From Gorsachius magnificus (Eukaryota > Chordata > Aves > Pelecaniformes > Ardeidae): DNA of 64,000 nt. Shown here one piece after another: positions 22,564 to 34,676 of the stretch (positions are counted from its first letter, which is position 1; every line of letters begins with the position of its first letter). The notes under the pieces were generated by a model, which saw only the letters and a program-made list of their open reading frames with translations, did no database searches and was not told where the DNA came from. The stretch covers positions 187,199,510 through 187,263,509 of the forward strand of contig CM067081.1 in assembly GCA_034008185.1 (NCBI GenBank), in the 5' to 3' direction. The translations under genes were made by a program, and so were the position numbers.

Positions 22564-25248
22564 AAGTCTTGACATACTTCTGTGTAGTTTGTCGGATATT
22601 TATGGAATTCACAATATCCTTTATCTTAATTATCCCATAAAGTGGTCTGCAAATGTAATATTGCCATGGGGATTTGTTCCCTGAGTATAGAGCATGATGG
22701 CACACAAATTACAGGCTGGTGCCAAAACATAAAACCACAGCAAACCCTACCACTGCATATAAAATGTGACAGCATTAGTACAGAGAAAAATGTTAAAATA
22801 CTCTTCTCGAACACAAATAATACCCCATTTTCAAAGCTGTGTGTTTTTCTCAATGCATTGCTTGTTACTGACGTCAGCAGGAGGTCTGACACAGACTGAG
22901 AATACAATAAATGAATCAAAACTTGTTTAAAGCTGAGGCTGGGAATAATTTTGCCCAGAGGATTACTTCTACTGACCATCATCTGACTTGAAAGTAACAA
23001 AGAAATATCCTTCCTATAAACCTGATTTACAGGACAACATGACTAGTGTTAAAAAGGACAAACGAGTATTGTTGGGTGATGGAAGTCTTTACTAAATAAC
23101 AAATGCTATGGGGCTTTTTTAATAATAACTTAAAGGCTCACTTTAAAAGCACCTTAATGTTTGACTTCTGCAAAGAACCTTAATAACTTTTATCCATTGC
23201 CTATTATTATTCTGTAGTTACCACAGCAGCCATGAATTTCACTGAGGAAGAACAGAATTGTTCACAGAGAATAACCTGCCCTTGTTAATGGGTTTACCCT
23301 CATCAAGGCTAGACAAAGGGTGAACTGAGAGGCTACACTCTCTGTTGCAACAGTGAAATGCTGAAATAATCTATTGATTCCCTTGCAGACTTTATTTATT
23401 CTCCTTACTTAAGAAAATAAGTTTACCCCCTTGAAACACTGTCTTAAATATAAGAAAAATCAGTACTTTACAGGCACAAATTCTCTGAGGAACATATTTC
23501 ATTTACAGACATGAGTAAGAGATGCCAGCAATCTAAATAGCTGGTTTTTATTTCTACATTATGATCTATTTATTATTCTTGCTGTGGCAACAACAGACGC
23601 TGTGTTGAATTGAATCCATATTATTCTCCCTAACCTGAGCTGTTTAAGCATTAATTCTTTTTTTTTATAATCTTTGAATACTTAATTGAACAACTGAGAA
23701 GTTCTGTTAACATAGCAATTTTATCTGCAAAATAAGTTTTGAATGATTAATACTGTTTTGACACTGTTACTGTGATAAAAGCACATTTCCTCAGAGTCTG
23801 CTCGTTGTTAGTATGTTAGTTGTATGGAGACTGATTAGTTTTGGCACTGCATTAGGGAAAGATAAGCCTAAGCTAAGCTTGATAGTGCTATCTGCAGTGG
23901 TATTTACAACTATCATCTTGCTCATTCTGTCCTAACAGGTTGGGATAAATGCACCTTTATTAGTATAGAGGCTTATATTACTATCACTTCTCCCAGTTCC
24001 AAAATACATCATTCTAAAATATATAATTCTAAAATACTCATTGATTTACAGACTGTACTCTCCTCCTCTTATTGTCTGTTTGCCATTTGACACCTTCACT
24101 GTCTCTTACCAACAATGATTCTCTCTGAAGGTGTACTTGAATAAGTACTTGAATACAAATATTCTTCTGGGGAAAAAATACTAAAAACATTATCTAAAAA
24201 ATTATCTTGTTTCAGCATATTTAAGCCTAGAAAAATTTCAATATTAATTTGTATTTTGTCTCCTGGTCTCATTAATAAATATTTAAATTGTACAAATCCT
24301 CTAAAATACAACTGGAGGAGAACAATAATAGCTACCTAACAAACTAGAAACAGAACTAAATTACAAGTGCCCTAGATTATAAGCTGTATACTTGAGAAAT
24401 TTCATCAACAGCAAGAAAATCACAATTTTAAAGTCATATAACAGCCCCTGGCTTTGAAAAGTCACTTTTGCTTTAGTCTCTTAAGCTGAGTTATGTTCTA
24501 GCAATATTGCACAGGGCTTCAAAAGACATGGGCAATGCTAAACATGCAAACACAAAAAAATAAAATTCTCTCAACCCAAAAAGAGATAAAACAATACAAT
24601 CACAGTGTTCCAGATTATGGTTTCTATTCTATGAAGTAATATATTCTCATTACATTTTCTTTGTTCATATGCAGGTTAGTAGAGAAGCTTTATATACAGC
24701 CTTTCACATGCTCAGCACTATGAAATATCAGCTGTATTCAAAATTTTCTTCTCAAATTTTATGTTTCATAACACAAATTAATTTGGGATGGGGGCAGGGG
24801 CTGTAATTCTGTAGCAGTAAAAGTCTATTCAGACTATATTTTGCTGTCTGGATTCTTGCTACTCCCCACATTGTTTCTGAAAAGTGCCAATACAATAGGT
24901 GAAAAATCCTCTAATATGGAGAAATCATGGGTGATTTATAGGCGGCACCACTTGAGTAGACATATAGCTTTAATGAATTTTTCCAGATCTAGTAGTTCAT
25001 AGCCCTGCTACCTATATCCTATTAGCCAATTAGCTGTAGTTTGACTATACTGACATTCTGGAAAATTTGTGTGGATGTTGAAAACTACGTGTAAAGGGAC
25101 CAGGCTAATGAGAAAGGAGAGAAAAAAAGTTCTAGAATATTTCAGAGCCCTCAAAATCTCAAAGCAAACCTCAGGATAGAAACACTTGGGCAACTATGTA
25201 GTGTTTCAGCTCTAATACTAACAAAAATACATAGTGTGGGATAGCTAC

Positions 25249-25374
25249 CTGTGTCAAATTAGATTGCTTGTCTTTAAGAAAGGCTGTTGCACTGAGTTTT
25301 GATATTACATTGTAGGTGTAAAATGGTCTCACAGAGAATTCTCCCGGTAAATTAGTCTCATCAAAAAATCCATA
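25249..25374 (-). other. Candidate internal exon, 126 nt
   Basis: On the minus strand a clean pyrimidine tract ends in TACTTTCTATTAAAG at 25375. It is followed by 42 codons without a stop, then CAG and the donor GTAGCT (less usual, not excluded). The frame is open further on both sides, about 94 codons in all (25171-25452). The reading gives mixed polar and hydrophobic residues, including ETNLPGEFSVRPF and KDKQSNLTQ, with no domain I recognise. Codon-position bias is weak. It is symmetric (phase 0-0). Treat it as a hypothesis until conservation or RNA evidence is seen. Confidence 0.25.
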
Positions 25375-27559
25375 CTTTAATAGAAAGTAAACATGATTGG
25401 TACTACATTTCATTTTCTGTACATGGTTGAACTTCGGAACAACTACTATCAAGTGCAGTAGCAGGAAAAAGGCTCAATAAAAATAAAATCCTGTGGATTA
25501 CAGTAAAATCCCAGAGAAACCATTTCCTCTGGTAGAACTATCTGGGATAATGAACAATGGCAGAAGAAACAAATATCCTTGACCTCCTTCTTTTATGAAT
25601 GTAAGAATAACACAAAAATGAGTATCCATAAATTATTTTGTAAATAAAACCATACCACAACATATGTCCTTTAACTTACATCAGCTCACGGAAGGTTGGC
25701 ATAACAAGAGGCTAACTAGCTCATGAATACAAAACAAGTGATACATTCCTTTAAACTACATAGCAAAATACTAGCATCTTCATCACTCTTTCCTCTCATC
25801 CCTGAAGAAATCAGACCTAATGGAGCCATACAGATCTAGTGACAAAGAAAAGAATGCAGCCCATTAACAGTTCCATTAGTTTAGCAGCTGAAGCAGCAGC
25901 TCTAGCTACAGATAAAACAACCCATATATGTTTTCTTTCATAGAGCTACTCTATAATCAGTAAAGGTCTTTATTAAAGTTATCAAATTCAGAAGTGTTCA
26001 TTTACATAGAAAATATATTATAAAAATCTGAAAATATATAAATTACATTATTTTATTTTGAGTTTTAAACTGAAAATAGACACTCAGAAGGGATGCACAT
26101 GTACTACACATATATGCACAGATGTAATCACAAAATAAGAGGCAAAAGAGAGAAATATATTTCAAATGCAATGGATGATTGCCAGAATGAATAAAATTTG
26201 CATGTTAGCACAGAGTAGCTGTCTGAAATTAGTGTAACAATTGTGACTACTCCAGTCCAACATGATTTTACAATTTAAGCTATTCATATCAGAAGAGGCA
26301 AGCAGTCACTGCATTGTAATAAAAGCTCAGGTATCGAGTGAATGGAAAAACTGTAAGGTACTAAATATCAGAATAACTGGGTTGCATCCCTGTTTGTTCT
26401 ATCATGTCTACATGCCTGTGTTAAACCTGAAGTTACAAAAGAGGTAAAGGAAGAAAATGCTCGCTGAAAATAGAATATATTTTACATATTAGATTTTTCT
26501 ACAGTTAGATGTGCAGACAGAGAGTAGTTAACATTGAACCATATTTTACATTCATAAAAGTAGTGCAGATTTAAAGCAACTCAGTATAAAGTAGTGTAAT
26601 TTTTATTCAGCTCATGAAGAAATCAGCTGTCAGTGCCATTGACTAGATTAAACACAGTAACAGGCTTGGTACAAATATACTATGAACTGAATTCTACCTC
26701 AATGAATTTTCTTGGAATTGTCAAGGATATATTATTGAAAGGGACACTATAGCTAATTAAATTCTTCCATCCTTTCCAACTTCTTCTTTTGTGTTTTCTA
26801 AAGACATCTTTTTAAAACAGACGTTAGCATATAACACAGGACTACGACTCTTTTATCTTCAGTAAGTATAACATTCTTAGTAATTATTCTTTCTTGCTTA
26901 TGATTAACAGAACCATTATGCTAAATAGGTCTACAAAAAGATTTATAAATGAATCTATTATTTATTTTAAATTTCTTGTAATAAAAATGGTGAAAGACTT
27001 TACTTAGTCCACAGCATGATGTGCTTTGCATGCTGCATATACATAAATATAATTTTTTTTTGCAGGGTGATGCACAAAATTCCTAGACTGAATAGGATTG
27101 TCACTAAGTCATCTAACTCAACAGAAGAACAAAATCTACTGGTAGATTTCATGAAAGATCCCTACATTAATAATCAATAATATCTTTGCAATTCAATATT
27201 TTAAGAATTGATGAATCAAGTGGCAGGAAACAATTATTAAAACACATTCATTATCTTCACCTAGAAAGCATTAGCTATATCCCAAATCTTTGCATATTAA
27301 TTATTTAGGAATGCATAAAAGTCTTCAATGTGAATTCCTGTTCAGCAAAATATTGTGTCAGTGCCAACAGAGTCAGAAGAATGTCAGGCTTACTGACATT
27401 TTTCAGCTTACTACATTGCTATTTGATTATGTGCATTGCCTTTCTTAACTGAATACTTAGGACACTATGCAGAAATGCTGTACATTACAAATTAAGTTGA
27501 TTTCAATTTTTGTTCCGTTGCGTGTCATTAATTTAGAGTTTCATTCTAAAGCTTTGGCA

Positions 27560-27930
27560 AACTCAGCAGACAGTGCAGTGAATACAAGGGAAGGAGTCAC
27601 AGAGCAGCTCCAAGAGCTCACATGCTACCCAGGAGTTTGCACTCATCCTCGCACTGCACCGCTTCTCCGCTGACCCAATTCATCCCCGCAGGCTGGTGGG
27701 CAAGCTGATGGAACCGTGCCCTCGGCTCCATCACCCCTTCTCTGCGGTGCTCCGTGCTTCCAGGAGAGCTGGACAGAGGTGTCCTGGCACTGCTCTGGCT
27801 GTGGAGTTTTACTATGATGCCCTGTGCAACATGGGGGAGAGCCCTGGCGTATTCCTGCTCTGCAGCCACCGCACACTCACAGACAAAGCAGGCCCTGATG
27901 ATGAGTGGATAGTATTGCAAAGCTGAGCAA
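27560..27930. other. GC- and CpG-rich island, unassigned
   Basis: A block of about 370 bp rises well above the AT-rich surroundings and contains many CpG. Both strands are open for long stretches (minus 27618-27920, 100 codons; plus 27696-27926, 76 codons). The minus frame shows third positions biased to G/C. It could be an exon, a small CpG-rich regulatory element or an unrecognised retrocopy. No poly(A), flanking duplication or known protein motif decides between these. Confidence 0.45.
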
Positions 27931-29789
27931 ACAAGCTAAGAAGATACATCAAATTTCACCAGATTTCTGAAGTATGACTATGCCAGGGATCATATGCACG
28001 AAAGCTGGGAGAGATGACATTTTTAACTCATTAAGGATAAATAAAAGGAAAGGAAGGGGTCCTACGGTCAGAAGGAAACCGTAGGCTTCAATTTCTAGAT
28101 ACACTCAAATTCTTCAAGACAAGTGATATGAAAAAACCCCACATATTAGTTACCTCTTGCATATAATTTATATTCTTCATGTTCTTTCCAAAAGCTCAGA
28201 AAAGTACCTGATCGCATAGGTCAAAAATCAGGGCTATTTATGATCTTAGAGAAGTATCGACACTAAGGGATGTCATGGAGAACGTCTCCTCATGCTGCTG
28301 CCTCAGGCTCCATCAGTGAGCACTGTGATGGGCAGCATTGGGAGCAGCAGACCCCAGATGTTTGGGAAGGTTCATTAACTTAAAGTTTACTTGGCAGATA
28401 CCTGGCAGTCAGGCAAGATCATGTTACAGTAATTATCAAATGCTGAGGTAAGAAAATTTAAAAAAAAAAAAAAGAGAGAAAGTAAAGAAGGCCAGCAGTA
28501 GCCAGAAAAGTTAATTCAAGGGAATAGGTGAGGAAACACCTTTTAATTAAAACAAAATGGGACAACACCTTACAATATCACAACTGTTATTGGGCAAAGC
28601 AAGCCTTTTCTAAAGCTACAAGAGCTGTTCAGAAATTTTCAGTGACAATAGCTTGTATGTTCAGCAAATAGATCTGTCAACGCACTCGCAGCTTCTCCAT
28701 TTTTTATCACACATTTCAACAGTTTTAGTCTGATACAAATGAGGTTGTTGCAATACTGATAATAAAATAATTTTGATCTTCTTGTAGCTTAAAATTACAA
28801 CTGTTCAATAGACTATTCCACTTAACTAAATATTTCAAAAAATTGTTCTGTGAGGCTTGCTTATATTTTCTTCTTAAACAGCACACAGAAACAGTTTGAC
28901 TTACAGGAAACATGCTGTTGGCAATATGAGCTATAAAAAGCAATGGGGAGTAAATATTCAATGAGCAGCTAGGATATCAAAATGTCATTAAATACCTGCA
29001 TGATATGTTATGAAAATTACAACAGACTTTTTAATAGAGGTCTTTATGTGAGGATGGCTATAGCTCATCTAAAATGGTAAATTTCATAAAGATAATTATG
29101 ATTACGTCATCTCCCCAAGCTGATTTACCAGAAAAAAACTCACATAAGTACTTTAAATATATACAAAGTTTTTTTCCACCTTATAGCTGTAATAACGGCT
29201 ATGAATTTAAGAATGCTTAAATATTTCTATTGTCTTTATCTGATTTATTCTGTATTTTTGTTAAAACTATGGAGAAGAGATTAAATGTACTAAACCCAGC
29301 TTTTACTTTACTTGCAAAAAATTATCTCCAAAACATTTTTTTCCCCTAGTCAATCTTACTATTCTTTAGCATTCTGTGTTTTTATGATACTATGACATCT
29401 GTCAAAATACAAGGCTTCTTGGTATAATTCAAATCATATAGCTATCCTTTCACTTTGTAACAGAAATTATGATTAAACAATTGACACTATATACTTATGA
29501 ATACAATTTCCACATCCTACGTAACTAATCCTCTGCATATTCATATTTTTTTAGTTCACTCCTGATCAGCTTAAGATAATGGTAGAACAGGTTGTACTGA
29601 GCAAAAAGCTTTATAAAAATAAATCAGAAGTATAATAAGATTCATATCCTTAATCAAATACTGTTGCAGTTCTTCTATGCAATCCTGAGTCTGCAAGGCT
29701 GGATCTCACATGTGAGATGATTGTTTAATTCTCCACAGAAAAATCCCCCAGGGAGGAAGCATGTGTGTTTATAGAGAAGGCAATTTTAT

Positions 29790-30159
29790 AGAGAAGTGAC
29801 ATGATGGATCAAGTCTCCCGGCCTGGCCCATGTACCTGGCAGCCCAGGTAGACCTGACTGATCCAGAGGAGGGGCAGGGGACCAGCAGTCAGGGTGATGC
29901 AGCTCCCCACCACTATGGGGACATCAGAAAAACTAGAAAGGACAGGCAGAGCCCACATATGGACTTTTTGACCATTACATTAGAGGTCCTGTTAACTGGC
30001 CTGAACAGGGGTACCTTCTGCCATTTGAGATGTCCCAGGAAACCTCTGCTGGCCACTGTTCCTCATTCAGAAGGGCACAGGCTTCTTCAAAGTCCTGTGC
30101 TATATCTTCCAGAGGCACATAAATGTCTCAGATTCACTAAGACACAGGGAAAACTGTAG
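29790..30159. other. GC-richer block upstream of CR1, unassigned
   Basis: About 370 bp directly before a long CR1. It contains GGCCTGGCCCATGTACC and GTCCTGTGCTATATCTTCC and is open on the plus strand for 109 codons (29830-30159). I cannot match it to the other CR1 copies because none here reaches so far 5'. It may be the more 5' part of the same CR1, an older LTR or unrelated DNA. Confidence 0.35.
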
Positions 30160-30189
30160 AGAGCCAGTTCTCCCACTGCTCTTTTCAAC

Positions 30190-31400
30190 ATGGGTTTATG
30201 AAAGGCAGATCCTGCTTGACTAACCTGATCTCATTCTATGACAAGGTAACCTGCTTAGTGGACGAGGGAAAGGCTGTGGACATAGTGTACCTGGACTTCA
30301 GTAAAGCTTTTGACACCACTTTCCCCTGGAGAAACTGTCTGCCCATGGCCTGTACAGGCGTAGTCTTTGCTGGGTAAAAAACTGGGTGGATGGCTGGGCC
30401 CAAAGGGTGGCAGTGAATGGAGTTAAATCCAGTTGGTGGCTGGTCACAAGTGGTCTTCCCCAGGGGTAAGTGTTGGAGCCAGTTCTGTTTAACATCTTTA
30501 TCAACAACCTGGATGAGGGGATTAATTGCACCTTCAGCAAGTTTCCAGATGACACTAAACTGGGTGGAAGTGTTGATCTGCTCGAGGGTAGGAAGGCTCT
30601 ACAGAGGGATCTGGACAGGATGGATTGATGGGCTGTGGCCAATTGTATGAGGTTCAACAAGGCCCGGTGCTGGGCCCTGCACTTGGGTCACAACAGCCCC
30701 GTGCAACACTACAGGCTTGGGGAAGAGTGGCTGGAAAGCTGCTTGGCAGAGAGGGATCTGGGGGTACTGGTTGACAGCTGGCTGAATATGAGCCAGCAGT
30801 GTGCCCAGGTGGCCAGGAGGGTCAACAGCATCCTGGCTCGTATCAGGAAGAGTGTGGCCAGCAGGAGCAGGGAAGTGATCATGCCGATCATGCCCCTGTA
30901 CTCCACATTGGTGAGGCCACACCTCGAAAACTGTGTTCAGTTTTGGGCCTCAGTTAAGGCACTGGAGTGTGTCCAGTGAAGGGCACTGAAGCCAGTGAGG
31001 AGTCTGGAGCACAAGTCTTCTGAGGTTGTTTAGCCTGGAGAAGAGGAGGCTGAGGGGAGACCTTATTGCCCTCTACAACTGCCTGAAAGGAGGTTGTAGT
31101 GAGGTGGATGTTGGTCACTTCTCCCAAGAAACAAGCAATAGGACAAAGGGAAATGGCATCAAGTTGTGCCAGTTGAGGTTTAGATTGGATATTAGGTAAA
31201 ATTTCTTCACTGAAAGGGTTGTCAAGCATTGGAACAGGCTGCCCAGGGAAGTGTTTGAGTCCCCATCTCTGGAGGTATTTAAAAGACGGGTAGACAAGGT
31301 GCTTAGGGACATGGTTTAGTGGTGGAATGGCAGTGTTAGGTTACTGGTTAGACTTGATCTTAAAGGTCTTTTCCAACCTAAATGATTTTATGATTCTATG
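30190..31400 (+). mobile_element. CR1 LINE, longest copy by span
   Basis: About 1.2 kb of CR1 beginning at TGGGTTTATGAAAGGCAG. Conserved reverse-transcriptase motifs are readable in order: DFSKAFDT (30293-30316), then a damaged GVPQG region near 30450-30475. The active-site box reads FPDD instead of FADD (30542-30553), so alanine is replaced by proline. There are internal deletions near 30318-30350 and 31010-31030. It ends in the 3' UTR and ATGATTTTATGATTCTATGG. Frameshifts and the changed active site make it inactive. Confidence 0.94.
30635..30979 (+). pseudogene. CR1 ORF2 middle-to-late fragment
   Basis: 115 codons of CR1 ORF2 downstream of the catalytic box. Readable landmarks are MRFNKA at residue 5, a leucine-rich [17 protein letters not shown] near residues 42-58, SRSREVI near 76-82 and [13 protein letters not shown] near 91-103. 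It then leaves the frame and stops. The start codon is internal to the original protein. Confidence 0.85.
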
Positions 31401-31412
31401 GTTTAGTAGGGG

Positions 31413-31475
31413 ACAGGTACGGTTGGACTCAAAGCTCTTAAAGGTTGTTTCGAACCAAATGATTCTGTGATCCTA
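31413..31475 (+). mobile_element. Second CR1 3' tail directly behind the first
   Basis: GGTTGGACTCAAAGCTCTT, AAAGGTTGTTTCGAACC and AATGATTCTGTGATCC repeat the last 60 bp of a CR1 3' UTR with tail, only about 12 bp after the first tail ends. It differs from the upstream tail (TCGAACC versus CCAACC, TTCTGTG versus TTCTATG), so it is not a fresh duplication. Confidence 0.8.
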
Positions 31476-34400
31476 TTACACAACAAGGCAGAATACTATA
31501 AACCAAATGACTGAGTCACAGTCTGCATACTTTCAAAATAAAAAGTTACCTTCCTCATTAGCCAAATACAGTAACTGGATTTAATCCACTACTTTAAAAT
31601 CAAGAGCTATATTTATCTCAAGGAAATATTAAAACTTGCTCTTAAGCTATACAGCATGAAAAAAGTAGTGGAAGACTAATGAATTCAGTTGCCTGCATAT
31701 TTAATAAAATATTCTCTCATAGTCGTAATCAAGCCATAGTTCAGAAAAGCATGTGCTGAACTTTAAATATTCAAGTAAAACACTTGAGCACATCATTAAA
31801 ATTAAGTAAAATAAAATAAAATTAATACAATTTCCAGTGAGCTGATGATCCAGATATATTAACTCTTTAGATTACTCAATTTTTCAGATTATATGTAGCT
31901 ATTAGGCTATTTTAGCAAGATGGAAGCACACAGGACTTCCAGGTCATCAGTACAGGAAAAGGATTAGCACGTTTAAGATGTGAAAGATCTAAATGTTAAA
32001 ACTTATCCCCACTAAAACTAATTCATTACATGGAACTTTTTCACTTCCAGTAAGAAAATCAACAAATGTAGAATTCCTTTTAAGTGCTTACTTTTATAAC
32101 ACAATCTGCTGCGAATCCAACATTTATTTTGTACCTCAGTGTTTTGGGAGACAGAAATCACATTTCTGGTCAGCAGCATATCCATCACCATTGTTACAGT
32201 GCCTGGAGATCCAAGTACTGTCTCTGAAATTAGCTGAGAAGATGGCAGCAGTGACATGTATAGACAGCACAATCTGATACATTTTCATCAGTCTGCTCTG
32301 GAGAAAATACAGTTCTGTATGTTTACTGAGTTGTTTTTTCTGCTTCAGGATCTTAGCACGCAAAGCAGATGAAAAAAGTGATCCATATTTTAATGAGGCC
32401 ATTATGAATAGTTTATCTTCTAGCTTGCTTTAGAGTACTACATTTCTGTCAGCTATAGATAAAGGCTATGGAAAGATGGCTGTTGCAGTTGCTTTACAAC
32501 GGAGGTCTGGCAACCTCCCTGGAGCATCTTTGTTCTCACACTACCACCACAGCTTAAGCACCCCAGTCTGAGACTGGTAAGGACTATACATTCTTGTCTC
32601 CAAAATTATTTTGTTTACTTTCTTGTTCAACAAGTCTAATGCTTATCATTCTTGAATAAAAGCTACCCCCCAACCTGCAAAGAAAGGCTTCCATGCTTTG
32701 TTCCAAATTTCCCACAGTAACCTAAGTCCCCATGCTGTCTGGAGTCACATACAGCCAGAGGTGAATCTGAAGCTGCCTTGTCCTCAGAAGTCTCACCATA
32801 CTCATGGTATGCACCATTCACCCATTTGAAGAGTGAATCAATCTCAAACTGGAGGTTGCCACACTGTATATCTATAGACATGAGGATGTGATTTTAACCA
32901 TGAGTCAAACACATATCATGAGTCAAAATCATGATACTATAAATGCAGCAAGTAGGAAGATGGAAGTTCATATCTAATAAAGGAGAGTGTGGTTCTTATG
33001 AAAATAAAAATCAGGGCCAGATTCCCAAGGAAAAAAAAAAAAAGGGAAAAAAAAAAAAAAGGAAGATGTAGATAGTACCAAAACTTTGGATGGGAGTTTG
33101 AAGTTGCTTGAACAACCTGCATCTTGAAATTAGAAGACTTCCTCCCCAAACTTCAGTAATAATATAAATTCAGTGAACATTAGCTGCAACTGGAAAACGT
33201 TCCCAATTAGTACTTACATTAAGTAAGATGGTAAGACCTTCAAAATTCTGAGGAAGAATAACCTTTAGCCTCCATTGCCACAGGAGTGTCCAATGCAGCA
33301 CCTTCTATGTCCCACAGCAAGGCAGCTCTTTCCGCAATCTCAGAATACTTTTACATCCCCTTTCTTCATAGTCTCTGCCACATCTCCACATAATTAATTC
33401 ACAGCTATTGCATAGCTCTCTAGTACACATTTGTGTAAGGAAATTTTTATATACAGGTTGTATCTAGATAGGATCCTGATGCTTTCCTTCCTGGTAAGTC
33501 TGGCTAGAACTCCTGAGTGACTTCTCTGATGCTATTCTGGCAGCCTTTGTTACCCTTCTCCTGTTTGTGCCAAGAAATGGGGGAACCTCCAGCTGGCCTC
33601 TATTAGTCATCTTTAAGGCTTCCTAGTTGCTGGATGGTAGCATTCTCCAGGCAGAAGATCCCACCAACCTTCCTCCACTGCTGTGCATAGCAGCACCCAC
33701 CTCCAGTTGCCAGATTCTCTGCTGCCCAGCTCCATTACACAGTGGGAAGGGGATCCACTATAAATGTCCAAATACTCTTTTATGAGGAAGACTGGAAAGC
33801 AAGGCATAATCACGAGCAGAATCTGGATGACAAGGTATACAGAAACAATTTCCAAGACAGATTAATTTCCAAGTTAAACCAAAAAGTGAATTCTCCAACA
33901 AAAAAGTTAAATTTTGTGGCATATGACCAAATATTTAATTCTCTGGCCACAGAACATCATCCTAGATTAGACTTGATTGAGATTAACAGGCCATGTCCTA
34001 GCCCCCTTGTTACTTTTTTAAACCTCATAAAGATTCAGGAAAGCCATCTCACCTGTCTGATTGCAACAAAAGCAGATTGCTACAGTCATCTTTTCAATCA
34101 TAAAGTGTAAAGCTATTTAAAGAGAACTTGAGATTCTCCTTAAAAAGATGAAATAAACACAAAATTTGTAGAATATATATTATATATGCTATAGAAACTA
34201 TCCAGAAAATAGATCAGAAAATAAAAAATAATAGAAGTGTTTTTTTCTCAGGGATAATATTTCAGCTGGCCTCAGTTATTAACTTTAGTACTTAAGCTTT
34301 AATGCTTCTCTAGTTTTCAAGTGTTGAGACTATAGTACATTCAATTTTCTTAAGTAAAACTTACTCTTGCCTTGCCCCTATAACTCTGTGTTTATTTAAA

Positions 34401-34611
34401 ATTCTTACTACCCTGTACTATGGCATTACTATCAACACTTTTTAATGACTAATACTCATTTCTGAAATGCTAAACCAAGAGCTTGAGCTGATGAAAATGC
34501 TAGACAGGGTGTACATCAAAATACACGTACAGAGAAATTGAGACTTTCTTTTAAAAGCCAACAACTCAAAGCTATGACAATCAAAAAAAAGTTCAGTCTC
34601 CACTTACCATT
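31476..34611. other. AT-rich unique DNA, no gene recognised
   Basis: No repeat or coding region is supported. An AAAAT-type run occurs at 31804-31825. An A-rich tract broken by GGG lies at 33031-33060. The stretch 33250-33760 is somewhat GC-richer but has no open frame above 80 codons or known motif. Confidence 0.5.
33031..33060. repeat. A-rich tract (A13-GGG-A14)
   Basis: Two A-runs separated by GGG. No retrocopy body is recognisable upstream. Confidence 0.95.
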
Positions 34612-34676
34612 CTTCATGTCTATGATGCTCAACAAAAGGAACACATAAAATGTTGCTGAGCATCATATACATGAAG
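34612..34676. repeat. 22-bp inverted repeat, possible stem-loop RNA
   Basis: The left arm 34612-34633 (CTTCATGTCTATGATGCTC then AAC) is the reverse complement of the right arm 34655-34676 (GCTGAGCATCATATACATG then AAG) at 20 of 22 positions. The loop is 21 nt. Mismatches are C/T at pair 9 and A/C at pair 21. Either strand would fold into a single stem of pre-miRNA-like size. A minus-strand donor-like GTAAGT (complement of ACTTAC at 34602-34607) lies just beside it. I do not recognise it as a known miRNA. The inverted repeat is certain; the RNA function is not. Confidence 0.6.

Larger units (their letters stand above)
20494..29789. other. Mostly AT-rich unique DNA with candidate exons
   Basis: No repeat copy is recognisable across 9.3 kb. 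Short minus-strand segments with paired splice-like sites occur at 21804-21858, 22429-22483, 24110-24166, 25249-25374 and 28153-28206 (discussed as a possible gene). A GC-rich island lies at 27560-27930. T19 is at 22545-22563 and A14 at 28460-28473. A weak 8-bp inverted repeat (CCTACGGT / ACCGTAGG) lies at 28061-28085. Confidence 0.5.

Noticed and set aside
28061..28085. 8-bp inverted repeat with 9-nt loop
   Set aside because: Eight-base stems with short loops are expected many times in 64 kb. No T-run or other context suggests a function.
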